Assembly: GCF_024171895.1 (NCBI RefSeq) | Contig: NZ_JAMTCQ010000010.1 | Coordinates: 248,001 to 312,000, forward strand | Origin: Prauserella halophila | GTDB lineage: Bacteria > Actinomycetota > Actinomycetes > Mycobacteriales > Pseudonocardiaceae | Length of the DNA stretch: 64,000 nt | Reading direction: 5' to 3' | Part shown: positions 38,426 through 45,522 of the stretch, one piece after another | Numbering within the stretch: position 1 is the stretch's first letter | How the letters are laid out: the number at the start of each line of letters is the position of its first letter | Made by a program: the position numbers and the translations under genes | The notes under the pieces: model-generated | Told to the model about the DNA's origin: nothing | What the model saw: only the letters and a program-made list of their open reading frames with translations | The model's database searches: none

Positions 38426-38438
38426 GAGTGCAGAACAC
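38426..38438 (+). repeat. Dispersed repeat GAGTGCAGAACAC, single copy
   Basis: One copy in the gap between the molybdopterin gene start and the lacI-type gene end. A degenerate relative (GCAGGACACGCGCG) lies at about 38501-38514. Confidence 0.6.
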
Positions 38439-38519
38439 CCGCGAGGACGCAGTCGCGCGTCAGCGCGTCGGTGGGGGGTGGAGGTCGGGCGACGGGAGGG
38501 CGCAGGACACGCGCGAGGG

Positions 38520-39554
38520 TCAGGGGGTCGGGTTCTCCGGTGGACAGCCGCACGACGTCCGGTGGCGCCACGCAGGCGGCAGCCGCACCGTCTCCGGTTC
38601 GCGCTCCGGGTCCTTCAGTCGAGCGAGCAGCAGGCGCATCGCCTCGCCGCCCATGTCGGCCACCGCCTGGGCGACCGTCGTCAGTGGCGGGTCGACGAGG
38701 TCGGACCACTCGGGTTCGTCGAAGCACGCGAGCGCCAGGTCGGTGCCGATCCGCAGCCCGCGTCGCCGCGCCTCGACGACCACGCCCGCGGCCATGGCGT
38801 CGTCGGCCGCCAGCACCGCGGTCGGCGGCTCCGGCAGCTCCAGCAACGTCGCCAGCGCCGCGGCGCCGCCGTCACGGCTGGGTTCGCCGGTCACGACCAG
38901 TTCCGGGCTCCACGGCACGCGGGCGCGGCCGAGCCCGAGCCGGTAGCCCAGCACGCGCTCGTCGCTCGTGACCTGGCCCTCCGGCCCGCTGACGAGTCCG
39001 ATCCGCCGGTGCGCCCGCGCGGCGACGTGCTCGGTGAGCGCCGACATGGTCTGGATGTTCTCCGGACCGACCTGGTCGATGTCGCTGCGTGTGGTCAGCC
39101 GGTCGAGCAGCACGGTCGGCACCCCTGCGGTCAGCAGTTCGTCGACGACGTCGCGGTCGTCGGGTGCGGACACGAGCACCACGCCCTCGATGCGATGGGC
39201 CCGCAGTGCGCGGACGACGGCGCGTTCGGTGTCGGCGCAGTCGTGCGTGTCCGAGAGCAGCACGGTGTAGCCGGCGGCCGCGGCTTCGCGCTCGACGGCC
39301 TGCACGAGCGTGCCGATGTGGGGGCTGCCGCTGAGCGGCACCGCCAGCCCGATCGTCTGCGTCCCGCCCGTGACCAGTGACCGGGCGATGACGTCCCCCG
39401 TGTAGCCGGTCTGCTCGACCGCGGCGAGCACGGCCTCGCGGGTCGCGGGTGCCACGGTTCTCGTGTCGTTCACGACGTGTGACACGGTAGTGATCGACAC
39501 GCCCGCCAGGTCGGCGATGTCGCGTTGGGTCGGCCGGCTCGGTCTCTTCGGCAC
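38520..39554 (-). CDS. LacI-family transcriptional regulator
   Basis: 344 residues. N-terminal HTH: TQRDIADLAGVSITTVSHVVNDTRTVAPATREAVLAAVEQTGY, then the hinge and a periplasmic-binding-protein-like effector domain ending in VRLPPAWRHRTSCGCPP. GTG start. It is divergent from a P-loop kinase, with a LacI-type operator between them; the likely effector is the kinase substrate (a sugar or nucleoside), by inference. Confidence 0.93.
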   Translation of the reverse strand: MPKRPSRPTQRDIADLAGVSITTVSHVVNDTRTVAPATREAVLAAVEQTGYTGDVIARSLVTGGTQTIGLAVPLSGSPHIGTLVQAVEREAAAAGYTVLLSDTHDCADTERAVVRALRAHRIEGVVLVSAPDDRDVVDELLTAGVPTVLLDRLTTRSDIDQVGPENIQTMSALTEHVAARAHRRIGLVSGPEGQVTSDERVLGYRLGLGRARVPWSPELVVTGEPSRDGGAAALATLLELPEPPTAVLAADDAMAAGVVVEARRRGLRIGTDLALACFDEPEWSDLVDPPLTTVAQAVADMGGEAMRLLLARLKDPEREPETVRLPPAWRHRTSCGCPPENPTP

Positions 39555-39594
39555 GGGGACGACGGACTCCTTCCCGACGGGGCGGCAAGCGTTT

Positions 39595-39606
39595 GCGTGC
39601 TCGATT
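39595..39606. promoter_or_regulatory. LacI-type operator GCAAGCGTTTGC
   Basis: Near-palindrome with the CG centre typical of LacI/GalR sites (GCAAnCGnTTGC). It is 41 bases upstream of the lacI start and 118 bases upstream of the kinase start. Confidence 0.6.
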
Positions 39607-39723
39607 GCGCGGCACCATACCGCTGCCTACCGTCGATCGTGGCCGACACCCGGTGCGGCGGTGGGCCGGACGACACGGGGTCGGCGAGCCGGGGCGCGGC
39701 GCACGGGTCATGATGGGAGCGAG

Positions 39724-40359
39724 ATGACGACGTTTGATGATCTGCTGGCGCGCGCCGAGGCGCTCGCCGCATCCGGCGGCAGGCGTGTGCTGGGCATCGC
39801 GGGAGCCCCGGCGTCCGGCAAGACGACGATGGCGTGGCAGCTGGCCGGTGCGCTCGGTAACCGGGCGAAGGTGGTCGGCATGGACGGTTTCCACCTCGCG
39901 CAGGTGGAGCTCGCCCGGCTGGGCAACGCCGACCGCAAGGGCGCCCCGGACACGTTCGACGGTCCCGGGTACGTCCACCTGGTGCGCAGGCTGGCCGCGG
40001 GTGACGAGCGCGTGTACGCCCCGGAGTTCCGCAGGGAGATCGAAGAGCCGATCGCGGGCGCCGTCGCCGTGCCCGAGGACGTGCCGCTCGTGATCACCGA
40101 GGGCAACTACCTGTTGCTCGAGACCGAACCGTGGGCGCAGCTGCGGCCGCTGCTCGACGAGGCGTGGTTCATGCAGCCGGCCGAGGACGTGCGGATCGAA
40201 CGGCTCGTGTCGCGCCACCGTAAGTACGGCCGGTCGCTCGTCGAGGCGCAGCAGCGCGCGTGGGGATCGGACCAGCGCAACGCCGACCTCGTCACGCCGA
40301 CCGCCGCTCGCGCCGACCTCGTCGTCAAGGACATGGAGCTGCCGACCTTCGCGGTGTGA
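39724..40359 (+). CDS. P-loop nucleoside/sugar kinase (uridine kinase/PanK-like superfamily)
   Basis: 211 residues. Walker A GAPASGKTTMAWQL; substrate motifs GMDGFHLAQ and ADRKGAPDTFDGPGY; Walker B region VPLVITEGNYLLL; LID with RHRKYGRS. Relatives include E. coli YggC and fructose-kinase-like proteins; the substrate cannot be fixed. Control by the divergent LacI-type regulator favours a sugar or nucleoside. Confidence 0.88.
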   Translation: MTTFDDLLARAEALAASGGRRVLGIAGAPASGKTTMAWQLAGALGNRAKVVGMDGFHLAQVELARLGNADRKGAPDTFDGPGYVHLVRRLAAGDERVYAPEFRREIEEPIAGAVAVPEDVPLVITEGNYLLLETEPWAQLRPLLDEAWFMQPAEDVRIERLVSRHRKYGRSLVEAQQRAWGSDQRNADLVTPTAARADLVVKDMELPTFAV

Positions 40360-40438
40360 CCTCCGGTTTCGCGGGCGTGGGTTCGGCAGTGTCCGGCAGT
40401 CGCCCGGCGTGCGCGCGGGGTTTCCGGAGCCGTCGGGG

Positions 40439-40488
40439 TTGTCCACAAGCCTGGGGACAAGTGTGAGTTATCCACAGGATTGTCCACA
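40439..40488. other. Cluster of four DnaA-box-like sites
   Basis: TTGTCCACA (40439-40447), TGGGGACAA = TTGTCCCCA on minus (40452-40460), TTATCCACA, the perfect consensus (40468-40476), and TTGTCCACA (40480-40488). Known actinobacterial DnaA boxes are TT(G/A)TCCACA. No dnaA or dnaN is near, so this is more likely a titration or regulatory cluster than oriC. Confidence 0.65.
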
Positions 40489-40513
40489 CGTGGATTGCAG
40501 CTTGCGGGCGGCA

Positions 40514-40577
40514 ACGCTGCCGGGTGAAGACGCTGTCGGGTGAAGACGCTGCCGGGTGAGAATGCTGCCGGGCGAAA
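40514..40577 (+). repeat. 16-bp tandem repeat, four copies
   Basis: ACGCTGCCGGGTGAAG, ACGCTGTCGGGTGAAG, ACGCTGCCGGGTGAGA and ATGCTGCCGGGCGAAA follow one another 26 bases after the DnaA boxes. Confidence 0.88.
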
Positions 40578-40622
40578 AAGGCTTCGCTCGGGCAGCGGAG
40601 GCCGAGTAGCCTCGGGGGCGGC

Positions 40623-40760
40623 CTACTGCCGTTCTTGGGAGTACACGACGTGCTCGGTGACGCCTGACAGCTCCGTGTTGATCGCGATGACCGCTTGACC
40701 CGTATCCGAGCGGGAAGTGTTCGGCTGATCCCAGCCGGTGCCGATCCGCGGAGTCGCCAC
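40623..40760 (-). pseudogene. 45-codon ORF, small gene or 3' remnant of a lost gene
   Basis: From GTG 40760 to TAG 40623, with open frame continuing upstream into the ABC-F gene. Visible text: RIGTGWDQPNTSRSDTGQAV and INTELSGVTEHVVYSQERQ. Composition is balanced and protein-like, unlike the Arg/Ala-rich shadow frames around it, but no ribosome site or family is recognised. A 3' tail like the others in this window is the simplest reading; a real microprotein is possible. Confidence 0.3.
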
Positions 40761-40816
40761 CTCTTCCGGTGGCCGTCGACCTGTGTCCGCGTCGCCCGAC
40801 TCCCGAGGTATCAGCC

Positions 40817-42784
40817 GTGTCCCATCCTGCTTCCGGCTCGCCGTTCGCCGCTGCGTCGTCCGTGCCGGGGTCGCCCACGCCGGGGTCGTCCCCGTCCATC
40901 GTCTGCTCCCATCTGTCGTTCGCGTGGCCGGACGACACGCCCCTGTTCGAGGACCTGTCGCTGACCGTCGGGCCCGGTCGTACCGGTCTCGTCGCGCCGA
41001 ACGGGGCGGGCAAGAGCACCCTGCTCGCGCTCATCGCGGGGACGCACCGCCCGCGTTCGGGCACGATCACCGTCGACGGCGTGCTCGGTCACCTGCCGCA
41101 GACGTTGCCGCAGCGCGGGGAGCTGACGGTGGCCGACGTGCTGGGTGTCGCGCCGGTGCTCGAGGCGATCACCGCCGTCGAGGCCGGTGACGTCGACGAG
41201 CACCACTTCACGGTGATCGGCAACGACTGGGACGTCGAGCAGCGCTCGAGGGCACAGCTCGACCGGATCGGGCTCACCGGCGTAGAGCTGATGCGGCCGT
41301 TGCGAACGCTCTCGGGCGGACAGATCGTGGCGATCGGGCTCGCCGCGGAGCTCCTCGCCGAACCCGACGTACTGCTGCTCGACGAGCCCACGAACAACCT
41401 CGACGCCGAGGCCCGACGCACGCTCCACGACGTGCTCGACGACTGGTCGGGCTGCCTGCTCGTGGTCAGCCACGACCGCGCGCTGCTCGACCGGATGGAT
41501 CGCATCGCCGAACTCGACCACAGCGAGGTCCGGTTCTTCGGCGGTGGGTTCACCGCGTACGAGGAGACGATCGAGGCGGAACGGCAGGCGGCCGAGCAGC
41601 GGATTCGCACCGCGAAACAGCAGGTCAAGCGAGAGAAGCGGGAGAAGCAGCAGGCCCGGGAGCGGGCTGACCGCCGGGCGAGTACCGGTTCGCGGAAGGC
41701 TGCCGGCGCGGGATTGCCGAAGATCGTCGCCGGGGAACTCGAACGCAAGGCGCAGACATCGGCTGCGAAGTCCGACGACGTGCACGGCGCCCGCCTCGCG
41801 CAGGCCCGTGCGCATCTCGACGACGCGCAGCGAACGTTGCGCGACGACGACGCGATCGTGGTCGACCTGCCGCAGACGCGGGTACCCGCCGGGCGGACGG
41901 TTTTCCACGGCGAAGGTATCCGGGTCCGGGACCTGTTCGACGCCGGGCGCGGCGACTCCGACACCGGCGCCCGCGACTCCGGCGCCCGCGACTCCGGCGC
42001 CGGATCCGGCGGCGCCGAGTCCGGCCGCCACTCCGGTGGCGACTGCCGCTCCGAGTCCGGCGGCGAGGGGGTGGCGCCGGCCGCTGGCGAGGCGGTTACA
42101 GGCGAGGCGGCCGCTGGCGAGGCGGTCACAGGCGAGGCTGCGGCGCTGGACGCAGGTGGGGCGGACTCGGGCGGTTCGGGTGTCCGCGCGCTCGGGCTGG
42201 ACCTGGCGATCCGCGGGCCGGAGCGGATCGCGCTGACCGGGCCGAACGGTTCCGGTAAATCGACACTGCTGCGGGTGATCAGCGGGGACCTCGAACCGGG
42301 CGGCGGTGACCCTGATGGCGGTGGTGAGCCGGGCGGCGGCGACTCGGGCGGCGGGACTGTGCGGCGGGCGGACGGCCGGGTGGCGTATATGACGCAGCGG
42401 CTCGACGTGCTCGACGGCGACAGGTCGGTGGCGGAGAACCTGGCGGCGTTCGCGCCGTCGATGTCACCGGTCGACCGGATGAACCTGCTCGCGCGGTTCC
42501 TGTTCCGGGGCGACGGGGCACAGCGGCCGGTGCGGTCACTCTCGGGAGGGGAGCTGTTGCGGGCGAGTCTGGTGTGCACGCTGTTCGCCGAGCCTGCACC
42601 ACAGCTGCTGCTCCTGGACGAGCCGACGAACAATCTCGACCTCGTCAGCGTCGGTCAGCTCGAGAGCGCGCTGCGGTCGTACGAGGGAGCGCTGGTCGTC
42701 GTCAGTCACGACGAGCGCTTCCTGTCATCCCTCCGGCCGACCCGTCGCCTCGAACTCCGCCACGGAGCGTTGCGGGAGCTGTAG
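40817..42784 (+). CDS. ABC-F family ATPase with low-complexity insert
   Basis: 655 residues from GTG 40817 (GAGG upstream). Two nucleotide-binding domains and no membrane segment: Walker A APNGAGKSTLL and GPNGSGKSTLL; signatures LSGGQIVAIGL and LSGGELLRASL; both followed by LLLDEPTNNLD. A charged coiled linker lies between. ABC-F proteins act on the ribosome in translation or antibiotic protection. Residues about 375-460 are an unusual Gly/Ser/Asp then GEAVTGEAA repeat tract just before the second domain, plus a Gly-rich loop after the second Walker A. Role here unknown. Confidence 0.9.
   Translation: MSHPASGSPFAAASSVPGSPTPGSSPSIVCSHLSFAWPDDTPLFEDLSLTVGPGRTGLVAPNGAGKSTLLALIAGTHRPRSGTITVDGVLGHLPQTLPQRGELTVADVLGVAPVLEAITAVEAGDVDEHHFTVIGNDWDVEQRSRAQLDRIGLTGVELMRPLRTLSGGQIVAIGLAAELLAEPDVLLLDEPTNNLDAEARRTLHDVLDDWSGCLLVVSHDRALLDRMDRIAELDHSEVRFFGGGFTAYEETIEAERQAAEQRIRTAKQQVKREKREKQQARERADRRASTGSRKAAGAGLPKIVAGELERKAQTSAAKSDDVHGARLAQARAHLDDAQRTLRDDDAIVVDLPQTRVPAGRTVFHGEGIRVRDLFDAGRGDSDTGARDSGARDSGAGSGGAESGRHSGGDCRSESGGEGVAPAAGEAVTGEAAAGEAVTGEAAALDAGGADSGGSGVRALGLDLAIRGPERIALTGPNGSGKSTLLRVISGDLEPGGGDPDGGGEPGGGDSGGGTVRRADGRVAYMTQRLDVLDGDRSVAENLAAFAPSMSPVDRMNLLARFLFRGDGAQRPVRSLSGGELLRASLVCTLFAEPAPQLLLLDEPTNNLDLVSVGQLESALRSYEGALVVVSHDERFLSSLRPTRRLELRHGALREL
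41945..42137 (+). repeat. In-frame repeats in the ABC-F linker
   Basis: GGCGCCCGCGACTCC-type 15-base units (about 41945-42002) encode GARDS repeats, and TGGCGAGGCGGT(T/C)ACAGGCGAGGC-type units (42086-42137) encode GEAVTGEAAA repeats. Both keep frame. Confidence 0.75.
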
Positions 42785-42792
42785 CCGTTGAT

Positions 42793-42846
42793 GCCCCCAA
42801 GGGCACCTTCGGGGCGTTGAGTGCCCCCAAGGTGCCCTTCGGGGCA
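42793..42846. repeat. Intergenic double stem-loop repeat, copy D
   Basis: Two hairpins with GTTGAGT spacer between the convergent ABC-F and DedA genes. It starts eight bases after the ABC-F stop. Confidence 0.85.
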
Positions 42847-42877
42847 CACGGCTGATGGTCCGGTCGGGGTCGCCCGG

Positions 42878-43540
42878 TCAGGCGGGGTCTTCCGCCACGG
42901 GTTTGCGGGTTTCCTTGCGGTAGCGGATCACGCCGTAGGTGGTGCTGATGACGAAGAATCCGACGCTGACCCAGATCAGCCCCTCGGTCAGCCACGGCAT
43001 GTGCGCGATCAGGCCCGCGCCGTAGAAGCCGATGAGCACCAGCGTCGGCACCCAGATGATCGCGCCGACCGTCGTGGAGACCATGAACCGCCGCATGTTC
43101 ATCCGGGCGACGCCTGCCAGCATGGGCGCCAGCGTCCGGACGTACGGAATCCACCGTGCGGCGACGATGGCGAGGAATCCCCAGCGCTCGAGGAATTCGT
43201 GGGCCCGGTCCAGGTTGCGCTGGTTGAGGACCTTCCCGTCGCGGTGGGAGATGAACCGCGTGCCGGTGCGGTCGCCGACGAAGTAGCCGACCCGGTTGCC
43301 CACGATCGCCGCCAGCAGCCCCGACAGCGCCAGCGCCCACACCTGGACATCACCGGCACTCTCCTGCGCCAGGATGAGACCTGCGATGAACAGCAGGGAG
43401 TCGCCGGGCAGGAACAGTCCTAGGATCAGCGCGCACTCGATGAACACAAAACCGAGTACGACGACCCAGAGCAGCACCGGTCCGACCGTCGCGAGCCAAT
43501 CCAGCCCGAACCCGGTACCCATCGCGTACGCACCACTCAC
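42878..43540 (-). CDS. DedA-family membrane protein
   Basis: 220 residues from GTG 43540 (ATG 43522 is possible). Family motifs ECALILGLFLPGDSLLFIAGLI, the G..GY.VGD.TG segment (NRVGYFVGDRTG) and FLAIVAARWIPYVRTLAPMLAG with the essential Arg residues. About five membrane helices. DedA proteins are thought to flip phospholipids or undecaprenyl carriers. Confidence 0.93.
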   Translation of the reverse strand: MSGAYAMGTGFGLDWLATVGPVLLWVVVLGFVFIECALILGLFLPGDSLLFIAGLILAQESAGDVQVWALALSGLLAAIVGNRVGYFVGDRTGTRFISHRDGKVLNQRNLDRAHEFLERWGFLAIVAARWIPYVRTLAPMLAGVARMNMRRFMVSTTVGAIIWVPTLVLIGFYGAGLIAHMPWLTEGLIWVSVGFFVISTTYGVIRYRKETRKPVAEDPA

Positions 43541-43662
43541 AGCGCCCCAGCGTACGTGGCCGCGCCGGCGGATCACTCGCAAGTACCGAAATCAGTGGCA
43601 GGCGGACCTCACCCGGCCGTCCGGCTCCGCCGTCGTCGCGGCCGTGCCGACGGCGGGAACGA

Positions 43663-44484
43663 TCACATCTCCGGGAGCTGTTCGCCCTGGACGAGCTGGA
43701 TGTCGATCTCGACCTTCACCGTCGTTCCGACCGCCGCGACGCCCGCGCGCACCATGGCGTTGTAGTTGATCGCGAAGTCCTCGCGCCGCAGTTGCGTCTC
43801 GGCGTGGAAGGCCGCGCGCGTGCCGCCCCACGGGTCCGGTCCGTAGCCGCCGTAGGTCATCTCGAACGTCACCGGTTTGCGTTCGCCGTGCAGGGTCAGC
43901 TCACCCTCCATCGTCCAGTCGGCCGAACCGCGCTGGACGAGACCGGTGCTGACGAAGTCGATCGTCGGGAACTCGTCGACCTCGAGGAAATCGGCCGAGC
44001 GCAGGTGGTCGTCGCGCATCTTGATGCCGGTGTCGATGGAACCGGCCGTGATCTGGGCGCGCACGAGGGACTGCTCGACCGGCCTGGCGACCTGCACCTG
44101 TCCCTGGATCTCGCCGAACCGGCCCCTGACACTGGAGATGCCGAGGTGGCGCGCGGCGAACTGCACCGAGGAGTGCACCGGGTCGATCACCCACGGCCCG
44201 GTGGGCGGCAGCTCGATGGCGCCCTCCTCCGGTTCGAGGACGAGTTCGCCGAGCTCGGCGCCGCCGGTGCTGCCGACCTGGGCGGTGCGTGCGATGGGCA
44301 GGTGGCCTGCGGCAGTGACGACTGCGGTGTAGACGCCGGGCTGCAGCAGGTCGGTGCTCACGACGCCCTGGGCGTCGGCCGCGGCGTGTGCGGCCTGCCG
44401 CCCGCCGAGGTCGGTGACGGTGAGGACGGCGTGCTCGATTCCCCAGCCGTCGGTCGTGCGGACGGTGGCGGACAGTCCCGGCAT
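43663..44484 (-). CDS. YceI-like lipid-binding protein with N-terminal carboxypeptidase-regulatory-like domain
   Basis: 273 residues. Residues 1-90 look like a CarboxypepD_reg/transthyretin-like beta domain (DAQGVVSTDLLQPGVYTAVVTAAG). Residues about 95-273 form the YceI lipocalin-like barrel: WVIDPVHSSVQFAARHLG, VRGRFGEIQGQV, TGIKMRDDHLRSADFL, FPTIDFVS and MEGELTLHGERKPVTFEM. YceI proteins bind isoprenoid or fatty chains. No signal peptide, so cytoplasmic despite the usual periplasmic location elsewhere. Confidence 0.88.
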   Translation of the reverse strand: MPGLSATVRTTDGWGIEHAVLTVTDLGGRQAAHAAADAQGVVSTDLLQPGVYTAVVTAAGHLPIARTAQVGSTGGAELGELVLEPEEGAIELPPTGPWVIDPVHSSVQFAARHLGISSVRGRFGEIQGQVQVARPVEQSLVRAQITAGSIDTGIKMRDDHLRSADFLEVDEFPTIDFVSTGLVQRGSADWTMEGELTLHGERKPVTFEMTYGGYGPDPWGGTRAAFHAETQLRREDFAINYNAMVRAGVAAVGTTVKVEIDIQLVQGEQLPEM

Positions 44485-44782
44485 CAGTGGTGGGTTCCCT
44501 TCAGTCGCGTGGCACGTGCTCGTCCCCCGGTCGGACGTCGTGGAGAGCCTCGCCTCCGGTCGCGCGGACCTCCTCGGCCACGGATGGGTAACCGTGCCGC
44601 CGCGAGCCGACTTCGCTGAGTGAGTAGCTGGCGTCCGTTCGGGTGATGCTAGCGCTGATCATGGCGCCCCGGAGTAACGGTCGTGCATCCCGGACCGCTG
44701 CCACTGCCGCTGCGACCGAGGCTGCTGCCGCATCGGCTACCGCCGCTACTACCGGGGTGGCGCAGGTGGCCGCTGCCGGCGT

Positions 44783-45313
44783 TCACGCCGACTTCCCGTG
44801 CGCGCCGTTCCCGTCCCCGTCTCCGCCGTCGTTCGAGGCGGATTCGATCATGCCCTCGTGGAACTGCTCGATCTCCGCGTTGAGCCGGTCGAGCAGCGAG
44901 GCGACGGCGACCCGGTCGTCGCGCGGCCACTCCTGCAGCATCGACGCGATCCACTGTGCCCGCAGTTTGCGGTTCTCCTCGAACACGCGCAGGCCCTCGT
45001 CGGTGGGTACGAGCAGGGTGGCCCGGCCGTCCTCGGGGTCGGCGGTGCGTTCCACCAGCCCGTGCTGCACGAGCGTGCTGCTCTGCCTGCTGACGGTGGA
45101 GATGTCCGAATGCAGGGCGTCGGCGAGCGCCGACGTGCGCTGCGGGCCGTTGCCGACCAGGTAGAACAGGATCGCGTAGGCAGCACGCTCGATACCGTCC
45201 GGGCCGGTCTTGGACAGGTAGGACTTCGTTTTCGCCATCGCCCGGTAGAACCGCACCAGCTGGCCGCCGAGTGCATCCGCGACGTCGAGGTCGTCCTGGG
45301 AGGGAACTGTCAT
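44783..45313 (-). CDS. MarR-family transcriptional regulator
   Basis: 176 residues. Winged helix: RTSALADALHSDISTVSRQSSTLVQHGLVERTADPEDGRATLLVPTDEG. Conserved wing DPEDGR. C-terminal Gly/Asn-rich tail. Divergent from a FAD oxidase, with a palindrome between. Effector unknown. Confidence 0.93.
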   Translation of the reverse strand: MTVPSQDDLDVADALGGQLVRFYRAMAKTKSYLSKTGPDGIERAAYAILFYLVGNGPQRTSALADALHSDISTVSRQSSTLVQHGLVERTADPEDGRATLLVPTDEGLRVFEENRKLRAQWIASMLQEWPRDDRVAVASLLDRLNAEIEQFHEGMIESASNDGGDGDGNGAHGKSA

Positions 45314-45410
45314 GGGGTGGTCCTTCGCCGCGGTGCTCGTGCTGTCACATCGGGCGGTCGCCGTCCGGAGCCGATCGGGGGCAGGGTCCGGTGAACGTCC
45401 GCCAGCTTAT

Positions 45411-45428
45411 TTGACAGTTACAACTATC
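45411..45428. promoter_or_regulatory. Candidate MarR operator and TTGACA box
   Basis: TTGACAGTTACAACTATC contains the inverted repeat AGTT-AC-AACT (45416-45425), in the least GC-rich part of the divergent region. AGTTGTAACT-like sites are common for actinobacterial MarR regulators. Confidence 0.45.
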
Positions 45429-45522
45429 TTAGCTCGGTCGGGGGTGTGAGACAGACTGGTACGGCGATCGGTTGTTGTGAAGGACCACACGTCCGTACCG
45501 GGTCGGGTGAGCGCGGATTACG

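Larger units (their letters stand above)
40360..40816. other. 457-base region with DnaA boxes, tandem repeats and a short ORF
   Basis: Between the kinase and ABC-F genes, both on the plus strand. Holds the DnaA-box cluster, four 16-bp repeats, a GAGGCCGAGTAGCCTC-type hairpin near 40600, and a 45-codon minus-strand ORF. Confidence 0.7.

Noticed and set aside
40439-40577. Reading the DnaA-box cluster as the chromosomal origin
   Set aside because: No dnaA, dnaN, rpmH or gyr genes are nearby, only four boxes are present, and no AT-rich unwinding element is visible. Kept only as a titration/regulatory candidate.
44501-44704. Minus-strand ORF of 67 codons just upstream of the YceI gene
   Set aside because: Ends 16 bases before the YceI start and part looks protein-like (GSRRHGYPSVAEEV), but there is no ribosome site or family; more likely the YceI leader.
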